Shown here one piece after another: positions 25,055 to 34,914 of a stretch of 64,000 nucleotides of DNA (position 1 is the stretch's first letter; each line of letters opens with the position of its first letter). Position numbers and translations under genes: made by a program. Origin of the DNA: Paenibacillus sp. FSL K6-1330 (GTDB lineage: Bacteria; Bacillota; Bacilli; Paenibacillales; Paenibacillaceae); the NCBI RefSeq assembly GCF_037976825.1, contig NZ_CP150269.1:579001-643000 (forward strand). The letters are read 5' to 3'. Below the pieces are notes generated by a model. The model ran no database searches. It worked only from the letters and a program-made list of their open reading frames with translations, and was not told the origin of the DNA.

Positions 25055-27343
25055 TTACTTGCTCTGAAGCGCATGTTTCACAGATTTCCCTTCTTCAAGC
25101 GTTACGGCTTTGTCGTACAGCTTGATCTCGATGGAATCCCCTTCAACAATCTCCAGGGTCACGCCGTCCTTCTCGATGGATACGCCGATGAGGCGGCCGC
25201 GGAAGTTCAGGCGGAAGGCATACTTCTCCCAGTCCTGCGGAATGGCCGGGGAGAGGGAAAGTCCGCTTTCCTTCAGGCGCATGCCGGCAAAGCCGTAGAC
25301 GATGGACATCCAGGTACCGCCCATGTTAGCCATGTGCAGGCCGTCCTTCGTGTTGCCGTGCGTATTGTCCAGATCCAGGCGTGCCGTCTCGATGAAATAC
25401 TCATACGCCTTGTCCATGCTGCCGATCTTCGAAGCCATGATGCTGAAGATGCAGGAGGACAGGGACGAATCATGCGTCGTGATGCCTTCATAGTAGTCAT
25501 ACGAACGCTGGATCGTTTCCAAGCTTTGCTCGTCTTCCAGCAGGAAGTGAGCAAGCACTGTATCCGCCTGTTTACACACTTGGTAACGGTAAATGGTCAG
25601 CGGATGGTAGTTCAGCAGCAGCGGATATTTGTCCTCCGGCGTGTTGTCGAAGTCCCATACCGCCTTGCGGAGGAACGTATCATCCTGCGGGTTAATGCCG
25701 AGTGCCTCGTCGTACGGCAGCAGCATAGCGTCCGCCGCTTTGGCCCATGCCATGATCTCGTCTTCCGTGACGCCAAGCCGGTCACAGAGGGACTTGAAGC
25801 CTTGAGCATCGTAGGATTTCAGAATGGTGCAGCTTTGAGCAGCCCATTTCAGGTTATGCTTCGCCATAACGTTGGTGTAATAGTTGTTATTCACGCAGCA
25901 GGTATATTCATCCGGCCCCGTCACCTCATCAATATGAAAGGCGCCGTTATAATAGTGGCCGATGTCGGCCCACAAGCGGGCGGTTTCGATCAACACCTCG
26001 GCCCCATAGGACATGAGGAAATCCCGATCCTGTTCGGCGAGATAATACTGAATATAACTGTAGGCGATGTCTGCGCTGATATGGTATTGCGCCGTTCCCG
26101 ATGGGAAGAAGGAGGAGCACTCGGTTCCCGAAATCGTACGCCACGGGAACAGAGCGCCTTGCCGGTGACCCATTTCCCGAGCTCTGTCTCTCGCTTGCTC
26201 CAGCGTGGAATAACGATACAGCAGCAGTTGGCGTGCAATGTCCGGCTGCGTCATCAGGAATACCGGGAACATGTAAATTTCCGTGTCCCAGAAATAATGG
26301 CCTTCATAACCTTCACCGCTCAGGCCTTTGGCGGAGATGTTGCTGTGCTTGTCCCGACCGGCGGATTGCAGCAGCTGGAACAGGTTGAAGCGGATGCCTT
26401 CCTGCAGCTGGTCATCGTTCTGAATCAGCACATCGGCCGACTTCCAGTAGGCATTTAGATACTCGGTCTGCTCAGCCAGCAAGTCCTCAAACGAGGTATC
26501 CTTCAACTCCTCCTGCAGCTGGATTCCACGTTCGATCATCTCCTGCCCGTGACGAAGACTGTCGGTATACAGATTGTATTTCGTAAAGTGGATCGGTCCG
26601 GTCAATGGAATAGTAGCCGTGAATGTAACCTCTCCGGTTCCGGCTTCGAGCTGAACGTCGGCGTCGGCATCCAACTGGTGACGGGTCACACAAGCTGCGC
26701 GCAGCTTGGAGGCCATCGTCTCATCAACAACATAGGCGTCGCTGCCCTTCACACCGGCATCGATGACGGTCATCCGTTCCGCATGCCCTGCGCCGACCCG
26801 GGGGTCATTGGCATTGGTGTAGTTCTTCACTTTGCCGTTCACGGTGGAGACGATGCGAACCTGACCGTTGAAATTAACCGGTTCGATCCGTACATGGATG
26901 GCAAACAATTCCCGGTGCGTGAAGGACACCAGACGGCGAAAGGCCAGCTTGATCTCTTTGCCTTCAGGCGATTTCCACTGTACGATTCGCTCCGAATACC
27001 CCTTGTCCATATGCAAGTGGCGCTCATGTGAAGTGATCGTGCCGTGATCAAGGCGGAAAGGTTCTTTTTCTTCACCTAAATAGATCAGGACCGTTTGGGC
27101 ATCAATATTGTTAACGAGTTTTTGCTGTGTATCGGGAAAGGCGAAGAGCTTCTCGCCGTAAGGGATGTCAATCACGTCGTGGAAAGCGTTCAGATAGGTG
27201 CCGCGAATGGTGGACAAACTCTCTCCGTAGCCTTCTTCGAAGTTGCCACGCACACCCAAGTAACCGTTTCCGAGTGCAAAAATACTTTCCATATTCAGCA
27301 ACGCTTGCTGTGACAAATCAGGATTTGATATATTCCAGGTCAT
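25055..27343 (-). CDS. GH65 disaccharide phosphorylase
   Basis: Inverting glycoside phosphorylase (762 aa), the usual length for maltose, trehalose, kojibiose and nigerose phosphorylases. The N-terminal beta-sandwich occupies about 1-270, the (alpha/alpha)6 barrel about 310-690, and a small C-terminal sheet domain the rest. The proton donor is Glu479 in TGPDEYTCCVNNNYYTN. There is no signal peptide, so it works in the cytoplasm and gives beta-glucose-1-phosphate plus glucose; pgmB follows. The linkage preference cannot be decided by eye; maltose (alpha-1,4) and nigerose (alpha-1,3) are candidates, the latter attractive because a GH87 alpha-1,3-glucanase lies in the same region. Confidence 0.92.
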   Translation of the reverse strand: MTWNISNPDLSQQALLNMESIFALGNGYLGVRGNFEEGYGESLSTIRGTYLNAFHDVIDIPYGEKLFAFPDTQQKLVNNIDAQTVLIYLGEEKEPFRLDHGTITSHERHLHMDKGYSERIVQWKSPEGKEIKLAFRRLVSFTHRELFAIHVRIEPVNFNGQVRIVSTVNGKVKNYTNANDPRVGAGHAERMTVIDAGVKGSDAYVVDETMASKLRAACVTRHQLDADADVQLEAGTGEVTFTATIPLTGPIHFTKYNLYTDSLRHGQEMIERGIQLQEELKDTSFEDLLAEQTEYLNAYWKSADVLIQNDDQLQEGIRFNLFQLLQSAGRDKHSNISAKGLSGEGYEGHYFWDTEIYMFPVFLMTQPDIARQLLLYRYSTLEQARDRAREMGHRQGALFPWRTISGTECSSFFPSGTAQYHISADIAYSYIQYYLAEQDRDFLMSYGAEVLIETARLWADIGHYYNGAFHIDEVTGPDEYTCCVNNNYYTNVMAKHNLKWAAQSCTILKSYDAQGFKSLCDRLGVTEDEIMAWAKAADAMLLPYDEALGINPQDDTFLRKAVWDFDNTPEDKYPLLLNYHPLTIYRYQVCKQADTVLAHFLLEDEQSLETIQRSYDYYEGITTHDSSLSSCIFSIMASKIGSMDKAYEYFIETARLDLDNTHGNTKDGLHMANMGGTWMSIVYGFAGMRLKESGLSLSPAIPQDWEKYAFRLNFRGRLIGVSIEKDGVTLEIVEGDSIEIKLYDKAVTLEEGKSVKHALQSK

Positions 27344-27454
27344 GGTCTACACTTCCTTCCTAGCATGGTTATGCTTGAATTCTAGAGCTAATCGGGGTTA
27401 TGTTATACTAAAATATCAAGGTTTTTATCAATATTTTTAGGTGGTGTGGAAATA

Positions 27455-28198
27455 ATGAAAGAGCCTTCACGCTCGGGAAACCGTCCGTTTTATCTGTCTT
27501 CCCGTATGCATTATTTGCGCGAGAATTTTATCCATCCCCCATTTGATTATGAGCACGAGCTGCTGGAAGCGATCCGCTTCGGCGATGAGAATAGAGCCAT
27601 GGATATGCTTCGTAAGATTAACGAGCTGGAAGCGGCTGTGCTGGCGACGTATCCGCTTCGGTCGAAGAAGAATGCCTTGATTGCTTCCTGTACCTTATTT
27701 ACCCGCGCAATCATCCGGGGCGGCGTGGATCCTGAGATTGCTTTTCACTTAAGCGATACGCTGATCCTTGAGATCGAGAAAATGACCGATGTGGAGCGGC
27801 TGGTTCATTTTGAGTATGAAATGCTGGTGCAGTTTGTTTCGATGATTCGCTCCGAGAAAGAGGATGTGTCCTTCTCTCACATTGTGAACCTGGCGATCTA
27901 TTACATTAGGGAGCATATTTTTGAGGAACTGACCTTGCAGAGAGTTGCGGAATATTTGAAAGTCCACCCAAGCTATCTATCCGATCGCTTTAAGCGGGAG
28001 ACGGGCGTATCCATTACAACCTTTATTAATCGGCGGAAGATTGAGGAGTCCAAACATTTGCTGGCTAATACGAACCAGTCCATATCCGAAATCGCGTTTA
28101 CGTTCAAGTTTTGCAGTCAGAGTTATTATACGCAATTGTTCAAGAATTTTACGGGGATGACGCCGAGAAAATTCCGGATAAGCGGGACGGCGCGATAA
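27455..28198 (+). CDS. AraC family regulator
   Basis: A 247-residue regulator, divergent from the GH65 gene. The N-terminal about 140 residues are helical without a cupin (EHELLEAIRFGDENRAMDML) and resemble the middle region of YesN-type regulators lacking a receiver. Two AraC helix-turn-helices follow (about 150-245; HPSYLSDRFKRETGVSITTF, SYYTQLFKNFTGMTPRKFR). ATG 27455 has AGGTGG upstream; a GTG at 27446 lies inside the binding site. Probably controls the GH65/pgmB operon or the following kinase operon. Confidence 0.85.
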   Translation: MKEPSRSGNRPFYLSSRMHYLRENFIHPPFDYEHELLEAIRFGDENRAMDMLRKINELEAAVLATYPLRSKKNALIASCTLFTRAIIRGGVDPEIAFHLSDTLILEIEKMTDVERLVHFEYEMLVQFVSMIRSEKEDVSFSHIVNLAIYYIREHIFEELTLQRVAEYLKVHPSYLSDRFKRETGVSITTFINRRKIEESKHLLANTNQSISEIAFTFKFCSQSYYTQLFKNFTGMTPRKFRISGTAR

Positions 28199-28233
28199 AG
28201 GATGATCCCAACGAGAAGAGAGAGACACGGCTC

Positions 28234-30036
28234 ATGAAGAAACTAAAGCAGAAGATGCTTCACTTAAGTCTGGAGAAGAAACTGATCGCGGCGTTCTCCG
28301 CCTTTATCATCGTTCCCCTCCTGCTGATCGGCGGCATCGTATCCTGGGTATACGTGGAGAATAACCGGAGTACGATGATTGATGCCGCCGTGGAGAACAA
28401 CAAACAAATTATTAAAAATATCGACACCTCCCTGCAGCCGCTGCTGCGACTGTCGATGTTTCCGATTCAGGACTCCACGGTGTATGCCATTATGCGCAAG
28501 GATTACGGCAAGGTGACGTATCCATTGCTTGAACGGGGGCAGGATTTCGATAAAGTGAACGGCTTGATCCAGAGCGGGATCATGCTGTATTCGGATTTGA
28601 TTGACTCCGTTGTCATCTATCACGAGAACAGTCAGTCGATTATTGGCCGAAGCAACAGGGAATATATGAACTTCGCTTATTTCAAGGAGCAGTTTACCCG
28701 TGAGCCTTTTGTCCAGAAGATCAGAGGAGCCCATGGTCGCCTTGTCCCTGTAGGGATTCGTCAGGAGCGGCTGCTGTCAGCCAAGGGAATTCCGGTCGTG
28801 TCGGTTGGCCGGGCCATCATGGATCCGTACACGAAGGAGGATCTTGGGTTTATCCTCTTTAACATTTCGGTGGATAAACTCAAGACGCTGTGGAGCGATA
28901 CGGCATTTTCCGAGAATACGAATTTCTATCTGATCGATGAAGCTGATCATATCGTGCATAGCGTCCACCCCGAGGAAATCGGGCTGTCGGCATCCGAAGT
29001 ATTGGGGAATGATTTTCAATATAACGCAGACGGCGAAGTGAACACGAAGATCAATCGGGATACCTACATGATTTCTTCTTCCTCTTCTTTGGCTAATTGG
29101 AAGGCGGTTACGGTCATTCCGAAGAAGGATTTGTTCTCGATTGTCTATCTTATGGTTGCCATCTTAATCGCCGCATTGATTCTGCTACTCGTGCTGTCCA
29201 TCCTGATCTCGGCACGCATTGCGACCACGATCATGAAACCGCTGGCGGTGCTGAACAGCAAAATGAAGCTTGTCTCCCAAGGTCAGCTTGACGTAAGCTT
29301 TGATACGAGACAGCACGGTGAAATCGGTGTGATCAGCCATACCGTAGACCAGATGCTGCAGGAAATTCGCGATTTAATCGAGCGGATCTATGTGGAGGAA
29401 GAGGAGAAGCGGAATCTGGAGATGAATGCGCTGCAGTCGCAGATTCGTCCGCATTTTATATATAACACGCTGAACGTCATCAAGTGGATGGCCAAGATCC
29501 AGGGAGCAACCGGCATTGAAGAAGCGCTTCAGGCTTTCTCTTCAGTCATCAAGTTTACGGTGAAGAAGGAAGGCGACTACGTGACCATTGCGGAGGAAGT
29601 CCAATTCATGGAGAACTATACGAAAATTCTTGATTTCCGTTATTTTAATAAATTTGATGTCTCGTATGAGGTCGATCCAGCCGTAATGAATCATAGGACC
29701 CTGAAGTTTCTGCTTCAGCCCCTTGTGGAGAACGCGGTGTTCCATGGCTTTGAAGGTATCGATTACAAGGGCAGCCTTGTGATATCGATTTATGAGGAAC
29801 GAGACGCGCTCATCATGGAAGTAAGTGATAATGGACGCGGTTTTCCGGAGGGTGGACAAGCGAAGGTGGAGCAGGGCGGTCCACAAGATACCTTTAACTC
29901 GATTGGACTTAACAATATACGGAACCGGATATCCCTTCATTTTGGGCCGGAATACGGCCTGTGGATCAAGAGGGGAGAGCATGGCGGAACTGTGGCATGG
30001 CTTCGGGTTCCGATCATCACAGAAGAAACAGGGTGA
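28234..30036 (+). CDS. YesM-type sensor histidine kinase
   Basis: Membrane sensor kinase (600 aa). Helix 1 is at about 15-40 (LIAAFSAFIIVPLLLIGGIV), an extracellular dCache-like domain follows to about 295, and helix 2 (VYLMVAILIAALILLLVL) leads into HAMP. The phospho-acceptor is His407 in QIRPHFIYNTLNVIKW. The ATPase domain has LLQPLVENAVFHG and DNGRGFPEGG. The frame is open from 28111, inside the AraC gene, but the ATG at 28234 gives the normal N-terminus; its ribosome binding site is weak. It is 8 bp before its response regulator. Confidence 0.9.
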   Translation: MKKLKQKMLHLSLEKKLIAAFSAFIIVPLLLIGGIVSWVYVENNRSTMIDAAVENNKQIIKNIDTSLQPLLRLSMFPIQDSTVYAIMRKDYGKVTYPLLERGQDFDKVNGLIQSGIMLYSDLIDSVVIYHENSQSIIGRSNREYMNFAYFKEQFTREPFVQKIRGAHGRLVPVGIRQERLLSAKGIPVVSVGRAIMDPYTKEDLGFILFNISVDKLKTLWSDTAFSENTNFYLIDEADHIVHSVHPEEIGLSASEVLGNDFQYNADGEVNTKINRDTYMISSSSSLANWKAVTVIPKKDLFSIVYLMVAILIAALILLLVLSILISARIATTIMKPLAVLNSKMKLVSQGQLDVSFDTRQHGEIGVISHTVDQMLQEIRDLIERIYVEEEEKRNLEMNALQSQIRPHFIYNTLNVIKWMAKIQGATGIEEALQAFSSVIKFTVKKEGDYVTIAEEVQFMENYTKILDFRYFNKFDVSYEVDPAVMNHRTLKFLLQPLVENAVFHGFEGIDYKGSLVISIYEERDALIMEVSDNGRGFPEGGQAKVEQGGPQDTFNSIGLNNIRNRISLHFGPEYGLWIKRGEHGGTVAWLRVPIITEETG

Positions 30037-30043
30037 TAAGCAA

Positions 30044-31597
30044 GTGCGAATACTTATAGTAGATGACGAGCCGCTCGTGCGGATTGGAATCAAATCGGCG
30101 ATTGATTGGGAGGCCCAGGGTGTGGCTATTGTGGGTGAGGCTGGCGACGGCGAAGAGGCCCTGCGCATGATAATGGAAATCGCACCTGACGTGGTGCTGC
30201 TGGATATCAAAATGCCGAAGATGGACGGGATCGAAGTACTCCGGGCGATTAAGGAGCGGCAGCTTCCTGTGCAGACCATTGTGCTGAGCAGCTTCGATGA
30301 TATTACATATGTGAAGGAAGCTTTGAAGCTGGGGGCGTTCGATTATTTTCACAAACCCGATATGAATGAACGTGAGCTGACCGCGATGCTGAAGAGCGTA
30401 CGGGAACAGTTTGGAAGCCGTGGGACTCCGGCTCAGGCGGAGTCGGGTGCAGCGGGCAACCGGAAGGAGAAGATGCTATATGACGCTCTCCATGGTTATG
30501 TTCATGACCTGCACGAAACGGAACTTAAAGAGGGTAACATATACGTCGTTCTTTTTAAAATCAAGAATTATCATACGGTCATCCAAAGGTATACCAAAGA
30601 AACCGAATCCATCCTGCCGAATACGGTTCAGAACGTGGTCAGCGAGATTCTGTCCACGGAGAAGGAAGTTGAATATCTTCAACTGGATGAGCAGTGCAGC
30701 GTCGTATTCATCAGCAACAGCGAGCTGAAAAGCCTGCTGGCTTCGTTGACGCGTGTCAATAAAATGGTGCAGATGATCAGCTCCGCGCTCAAGCGCTTTG
30801 TGAACATCGACATCGTGCTGGGTATCAGCGACTGGTTTGCTGATTTTGGTGGCATTCAGAAGGGCTACGAGCAAGCAGGAACCGCGTTAGCGCATCAATT
30901 TTATAACCCGGATACGTCGATATTCTATTATCAGCATCTGAAGCAGAAGAGTGAGAGTGTCTATAAACAGGCGGATGCCTATTTAAGCCAGATGAAATCT
31001 GCACTCAGGGAAGAAGCGAACGATCGGTTTATGGAGCTGCTGTCCAAGTGGGAGACGTTTCTGGAGCAAGAAGAATGCATGGAAGAGAAGGATGTCCGCA
31101 AGGTTTACGAAGGTCTGCTGTTTATGATCGGGGAGAGCACGGGGACGCCCGGCGGGACCGTTCAAGAGGATGTAACGGCTTTTGAAGAGATCCATCATTT
31201 CCAGCAGCTGTCGGCTGCGTACCGGGCCAGATTCGAGGAGCGGTTTAAGAACCGCAACCATCTGGAGATGAAGGGATACAGCCAGCTCACGCGCAATATT
31301 ATGGAGTATACAGAAGAGCACTACCCGGAGAGCCTCTCGTTAAAATTGTTCGGGGACCTATTTCATGTCAGCCCGAATTATGTCAGTCGTCTGTTTAAAC
31401 AAGAGGTCGGTCAAGGTCTGTTCGATTATATTAATGAGCTCCGGATCGAGAAGGCGAAGGTGCTTCTCAAGGACTACCGCTATAAAATCTATGACGTTGC
31501 CGAGATGGTAGGATTTAATAATCAGGCCCATTTTGCGATTGTATTTCAGAAATACACGGGCTTTTCTCCTAAACAGTATAGGAAAGAAGAAGTGTGA
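30044..31597 (+). CDS. YesN-type response regulator, AraC output
   Basis: Response regulator (517 aa). Receiver domain 1-120 with LIVDDE and phospho-acceptor Asp54 in LLDIKMPKMDG. The middle region follows. Two AraC helix-turn-helices end the protein (SPNYVSRLFKQEVGQGLFDY; HFAIVFQKYTGFSPKQYR). I choose GTG 30044 because it places MRILIVDDE at the N-terminus, as in relatives; the frame is open far upstream within the kinase gene but in another frame of it. It likely switches on the importer at 31771-34888 and the following glycosidases. Confidence 0.9.
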   Translation: MRILIVDDEPLVRIGIKSAIDWEAQGVAIVGEAGDGEEALRMIMEIAPDVVLLDIKMPKMDGIEVLRAIKERQLPVQTIVLSSFDDITYVKEALKLGAFDYFHKPDMNERELTAMLKSVREQFGSRGTPAQAESGAAGNRKEKMLYDALHGYVHDLHETELKEGNIYVVLFKIKNYHTVIQRYTKETESILPNTVQNVVSEILSTEKEVEYLQLDEQCSVVFISNSELKSLLASLTRVNKMVQMISSALKRFVNIDIVLGISDWFADFGGIQKGYEQAGTALAHQFYNPDTSIFYYQHLKQKSESVYKQADAYLSQMKSALREEANDRFMELLSKWETFLEQEECMEEKDVRKVYEGLLFMIGESTGTPGGTVQEDVTAFEEIHHFQQLSAAYRARFEERFKNRNHLEMKGYSQLTRNIMEYTEEHYPESLSLKLFGDLFHVSPNYVSRLFKQEVGQGLFDYINELRIEKAKVLLKDYRYKIYDVAEMVGFNNQAHFAIVFQKYTGFSPKQYRKEEV

Positions 31598-31770
31598 TAT
31601 TTGAAAAGAAAGTGTGATTTTTCATAAAAACGCTCTTGCCGTGCAACCTATTTATAAAAAAATAGTCAATTTTAAAAAATTAATCATCATTTGATTAATT
31701 TTTTTTATTGTCCCGGCTCTTTATGATGTAGGTGTAAGGTAAAACGAAAAGAAACGTGGGGGGTAGCATC

Positions 31771-33015
31771 ATGGGTAAATTGAACAAGAAGTTTTCGGCC
31801 ATGCTGGTGTTGTGCCTGGCTCTTGTTGTTGGTTTAACCGCTTGCGGCGGCAATAAAAGCGCTGACAATAAAGATAATGGAGCCGCAGATACGGAAAAAG
31901 TAACAGTGAATTTCGGATTCTGGGGTACGGCACAGGATTTGGAGATTTATCAAAAAGCGGCGGACACCATCTCCGAGCAATATCCGGAGCTTGAACTGAA
32001 AATCAAACAATATCCAAGCAGTGAACAATTCTGGAACACGCTTCCGGGTGAAATAGCGGCCGGCGTCGCGCCGGACTTCATTAAAATGTCCAACGAAGGT
32101 GCTTACGAGTACATCAACAAAGGATTGTTCTCGCCAATCGATGACCTGGTTCCGGCAACAGGCGTTGACATGAACCGTTTCCCGGATACATCGAAGAACA
32201 TCTGGAATGTGGACGGTAAGCAATACGGTGTGCCGAACAGTGATATGCCGGCGATGTTCTTCATCAATGAGCAAATGTGGAAAGATGCTGGTCTCGGCGA
32301 GTACCCAACCACTTGGGATGAAGTGATCAAAGCGGCGAAAGTGCTGAACAAAGGCGATGTGAAGGGCATTATCGTCAATCTGGATGCCTTCCATATTACG
32401 AACTACGTGAAGAGCTTCGGCGGCGGCTGGGGCAATGGTGAGACCATCAACTCGCCAGAGAACGTCAAAGCGCTGGAAATGATCATCGATATGTATGACC
32501 AAGGACTGGCTGTAACTCCTAAATCACTCGGCTTTGGCTGGGACGGCGAAGTATTCAGCAACGAGCAGGGCGCTATGAGTACAGGCGGTTACTGGTACAA
32601 AGGTTACCTGAAGGATGCAAATCCGGACCTGAAAATGGTAGCTATTCCGGTACCAAAAGGAACAACCAACGGAAGCACCATGAGCTCTGACGCTTACATG
32701 GTACTGAAAGACGCGAAGAACAAAGAAGCTGCGCTCAAAGCTGCTTATTACATGACCAATGACGATACGCAAACCGCATTCATGGAGCTTGGCTTTAATC
32801 CGGCGGTAGCCTCATTGTCCGAGCAGTATTTCGAGAAAAACCCTGAATTCAAGGCGCTGCAGCCTGCGCTGGAGTACAGCACAGACTATGGTTATCCGAC
32901 AGATACCAAGCGTTTCACGGATGAACTCGTGAAAGAATTGGAAGGCTTGATTCTAGGTGGCTCCGGTAAAACGGCTCAGCAAATTCTCGACGATATTCAA
33001 AGCCAGTTCAAATAA
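31771..33015 (+). CDS. Sugar ABC importer lipoprotein
   Basis: Family 1 solute-binding protein (414 aa) with lipoprotein signal ending VVGLTAC, lipidated Cys25. The mature domain starts VNFGFWGTAQDLEI and includes AMFFINEQMWKDAGLGEYPTTWDE. ATG 31771 has GGGGGGT upstream; a GTG at 31756 would lie before the binding site. It heads the importer that precedes GH3 and debranching-type genes, so a gluco-oligosaccharide is the likely ligand (inference). An intercistronic hairpin follows. Confidence 0.93.
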   Translation: MGKLNKKFSAMLVLCLALVVGLTACGGNKSADNKDNGAADTEKVTVNFGFWGTAQDLEIYQKAADTISEQYPELELKIKQYPSSEQFWNTLPGEIAAGVAPDFIKMSNEGAYEYINKGLFSPIDDLVPATGVDMNRFPDTSKNIWNVDGKQYGVPNSDMPAMFFINEQMWKDAGLGEYPTTWDEVIKAAKVLNKGDVKGIIVNLDAFHITNYVKSFGGGWGNGETINSPENVKALEMIIDMYDQGLAVTPKSLGFGWDGEVFSNEQGAMSTGGYWYKGYLKDANPDLKMVAIPVPKGTTNGSTMSSDAYMVLKDAKNKEAALKAAYYMTNDDTQTAFMELGFNPAVASLSEQYFEKNPEFKALQPALEYSTDYGYPTDTKRFTDELVKELEGLILGGSGKTAQQILDDIQSQFK

Positions 33016-33030
33016 GAAAAAGGCAACACC

Positions 33031-33069
33031 CGCTCCCGCTCCTTGTTCTAAGGGAGCGGGAGCGTTTGT
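33031..33069 (+). terminator. Intercistronic hairpin after binding-protein gene
   Basis: A 12-bp perfect stem CGCTCCCGCTCC/GGAGCGGGAGCG followed by TTTGTT. Such hairpins after binding-protein genes commonly protect their mRNA and reduce read-through, giving more binding protein than permease. Confidence 0.8.
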
Positions 33070-33113
33070 TAAATGATCCATTCAATTTAAGCCATGGAAG
33101 CGGGGGATAAATT

Positions 33114-34058
33114 ATGTCCGATTACAGCAGCAAGCACGCTGATATGAAAGGGAACAAGATCAGGCAATCCTGGTTCCGTTCGCTGGCAGACTCCGACAAG
33201 ACGCTGGGCTGGTTGTTTACGCTGCCCTTTTTGATTTTATGGGCGTGGTGGTTTCTCTATCCATTTATCCAGTCTTTCGTAAGGAGTTTTCAGGATGCGA
33301 ATTTCGCTGCCTTGGACCAGGCGAAATTCATCGGCCTCGAAAACTATGTCACCATTCTTCAAGATAAGGAATTCTTCCAGGCGCTGCTTCACTCCCTGGA
33401 AATCGTTGTCATCTCGATTCCGATTCAGACCCTGCTGGGTCTGCTCCTGGCGATCCTGGTCAACCAGAAGCTGAAGGGCAAGGGAATATTCCGGACGGTA
33501 TTCTTCATTCCGTACATTACCTCGCAAATCGCGATCACCACGGTGTTCATGATGCTCTTCAAGAAGGGTACCTTCCTGACGGAATTTTTCGGAGCGTTGG
33601 GCTTCGGGAATGTGACATGGTTTGCGGATACTAACTATGCGCTCTTATTCGTATGTATTCTGTTTATCTTTCAACAAGCCGGCTTCACCATGATTGTGTA
33701 TTTGTCGGGTCTACAGGAAATTCCGAAGGATCTGTATGAAGCGAGCGAGATTGACGGAGCGTCCAAGTGGAACAAATTCCGCTACATTACGGTGCCGTTC
33801 CTGAAGCCGATCACGTTCTTCATCGTGTCGGTATCCACGATTGCCGGTTTCCAGATCTACGATCAGATTGCAGCGATTTCCCGGTATGGCGCACTCGGTT
33901 CGCCAGCGGGCGCTACCAGTACGGTGGTTACGTATTTCTACCAGCACGGGATCCGTTACATGAACATTGGATACGGAAGCGCGGCGGTGGTGCTGTTCTT
34001 CATGATCATCATGCTGATTACGTATCTGCAAAAAAAATTCTTGGATGAGAAGGAGTGA
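33114..34058 (+). CDS. Sugar ABC importer permease, MalF type
   Basis: Permease (314 aa) with six predicted helices after a 40-residue cytoplasmic N-terminus. The coupling motif is DLYEASEIDGASKWNKFRYI at about residues 205-225. A GCGGGGGAT site precedes the ATG. Its stop overlaps the region of the next start, so the two permeases are translated together. Confidence 0.92.
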   Translation: MSDYSSKHADMKGNKIRQSWFRSLADSDKTLGWLFTLPFLILWAWWFLYPFIQSFVRSFQDANFAALDQAKFIGLENYVTILQDKEFFQALLHSLEIVVISIPIQTLLGLLLAILVNQKLKGKGIFRTVFFIPYITSQIAITTVFMMLFKKGTFLTEFFGALGFGNVTWFADTNYALLFVCILFIFQQAGFTMIVYLSGLQEIPKDLYEASEIDGASKWNKFRYITVPFLKPITFFIVSVSTIAGFQIYDQIAAISRYGALGSPAGATSTVVTYFYQHGIRYMNIGYGSAAVVLFFMIIMLITYLQKKFLDEKE

Positions 34059-34063
34059 GGGTA

Positions 34064-34888
34064 ATGTTGACCCGTACGAATAACGGTCGGCTGTTTCTGT
34101 ATATCGGCACGATCATCCTTGGGCTCTTATTTGCCCTTCCTTTTCTCTATACCCTCTATACGTCTATCATCCCGATGCGCTATGTCAATACGCTGACGTC
34201 GCCGGCCAACTGGACGCTCGAGAACTTTAAAATCTTCTTCACGAACGATGCCTACAACGTGCCGAGATGGTTTCTGAACACCATTATCATGACCGGCGTT
34301 GTTGTCATCGGGAACCTGATCATTAACCCGATGGCCGGCTTTGCGCTGGCCAAGCTGAATTTTAAGGGGAAAGGGCTGATTTATTGGATCGTCGTTGCCA
34401 CCATGATGGTGCCATACCATATGATCCTGATCCCGGTATATGTGAATGTGGCACAGCTCGGTTGGCTGAACACATTCTGGGGGTTAACGGTACCGTTCCT
34501 ATATCAAGGTCTGTACATTTTCATGCTCCGCCAGTTCTTCATCTCGGTTCCGAATGAGTTTCTGGAAGCTGCGCGGATGGATGGTCTGACGAAGATGGGC
34601 GCTTTCTGGCGGATCGTCTACCCGCTGGCCCGTTCATCACTGATTACGATGTCGATTCTTGCTTTTGCCGGAACCTGGAACAGTTACCTTGTTCCGAGTA
34701 CGCTTGCGAATACACCGGAAATGTATGTGCTGGTTGTGGGTCTGAACAGCGTGAAGGATATGTTCTTTGAGAATACGCCGATGATTATGGCGGGGGTTGT
34801 CCTGTCCACGCTGCCGATCATCCTGTTCTTCTTCCTGTTCCAGCGCCAATATATTGAGGGGATTTCGAACGCCGGCGTCAAAGGTTGA
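34064..34888 (+). CDS. Sugar ABC importer permease, MalG type
   Basis: Second permease (274 aa), six predicted helices, coupling motif EFLEAARMDGLTKMGAFWRI at about 165-185, and the typical C-terminus ending ISNAGVKG. ATG 34064 lies 8-9 bases after AAGGAG; the frame also has GTG at 34055 overlapping the previous stop. No ATPase gene follows. Confidence 0.92.
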   Translation: MLTRTNNGRLFLYIGTIILGLLFALPFLYTLYTSIIPMRYVNTLTSPANWTLENFKIFFTNDAYNVPRWFLNTIIMTGVVVIGNLIINPMAGFALAKLNFKGKGLIYWIVVATMMVPYHMILIPVYVNVAQLGWLNTFWGLTVPFLYQGLYIFMLRQFFISVPNEFLEAARMDGLTKMGAFWRIVYPLARSSLITMSILAFAGTWNSYLVPSTLANTPEMYVLVVGLNSVKDMFFENTPMIMAGVVLSTLPIILFFFLFQRQYIEGISNAGVKG

Positions 34889-34914
34889 TATAAAAGCCTT
34901 GGGAGGGATTAGAT

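Noticed and set aside
25073..26458. Open frame of 461 codons on the plus strand opposite the GH65 gene
   Set aside because: Antisense shadow; the minus-strand frame holds the GH65 catalytic motif and full family length.
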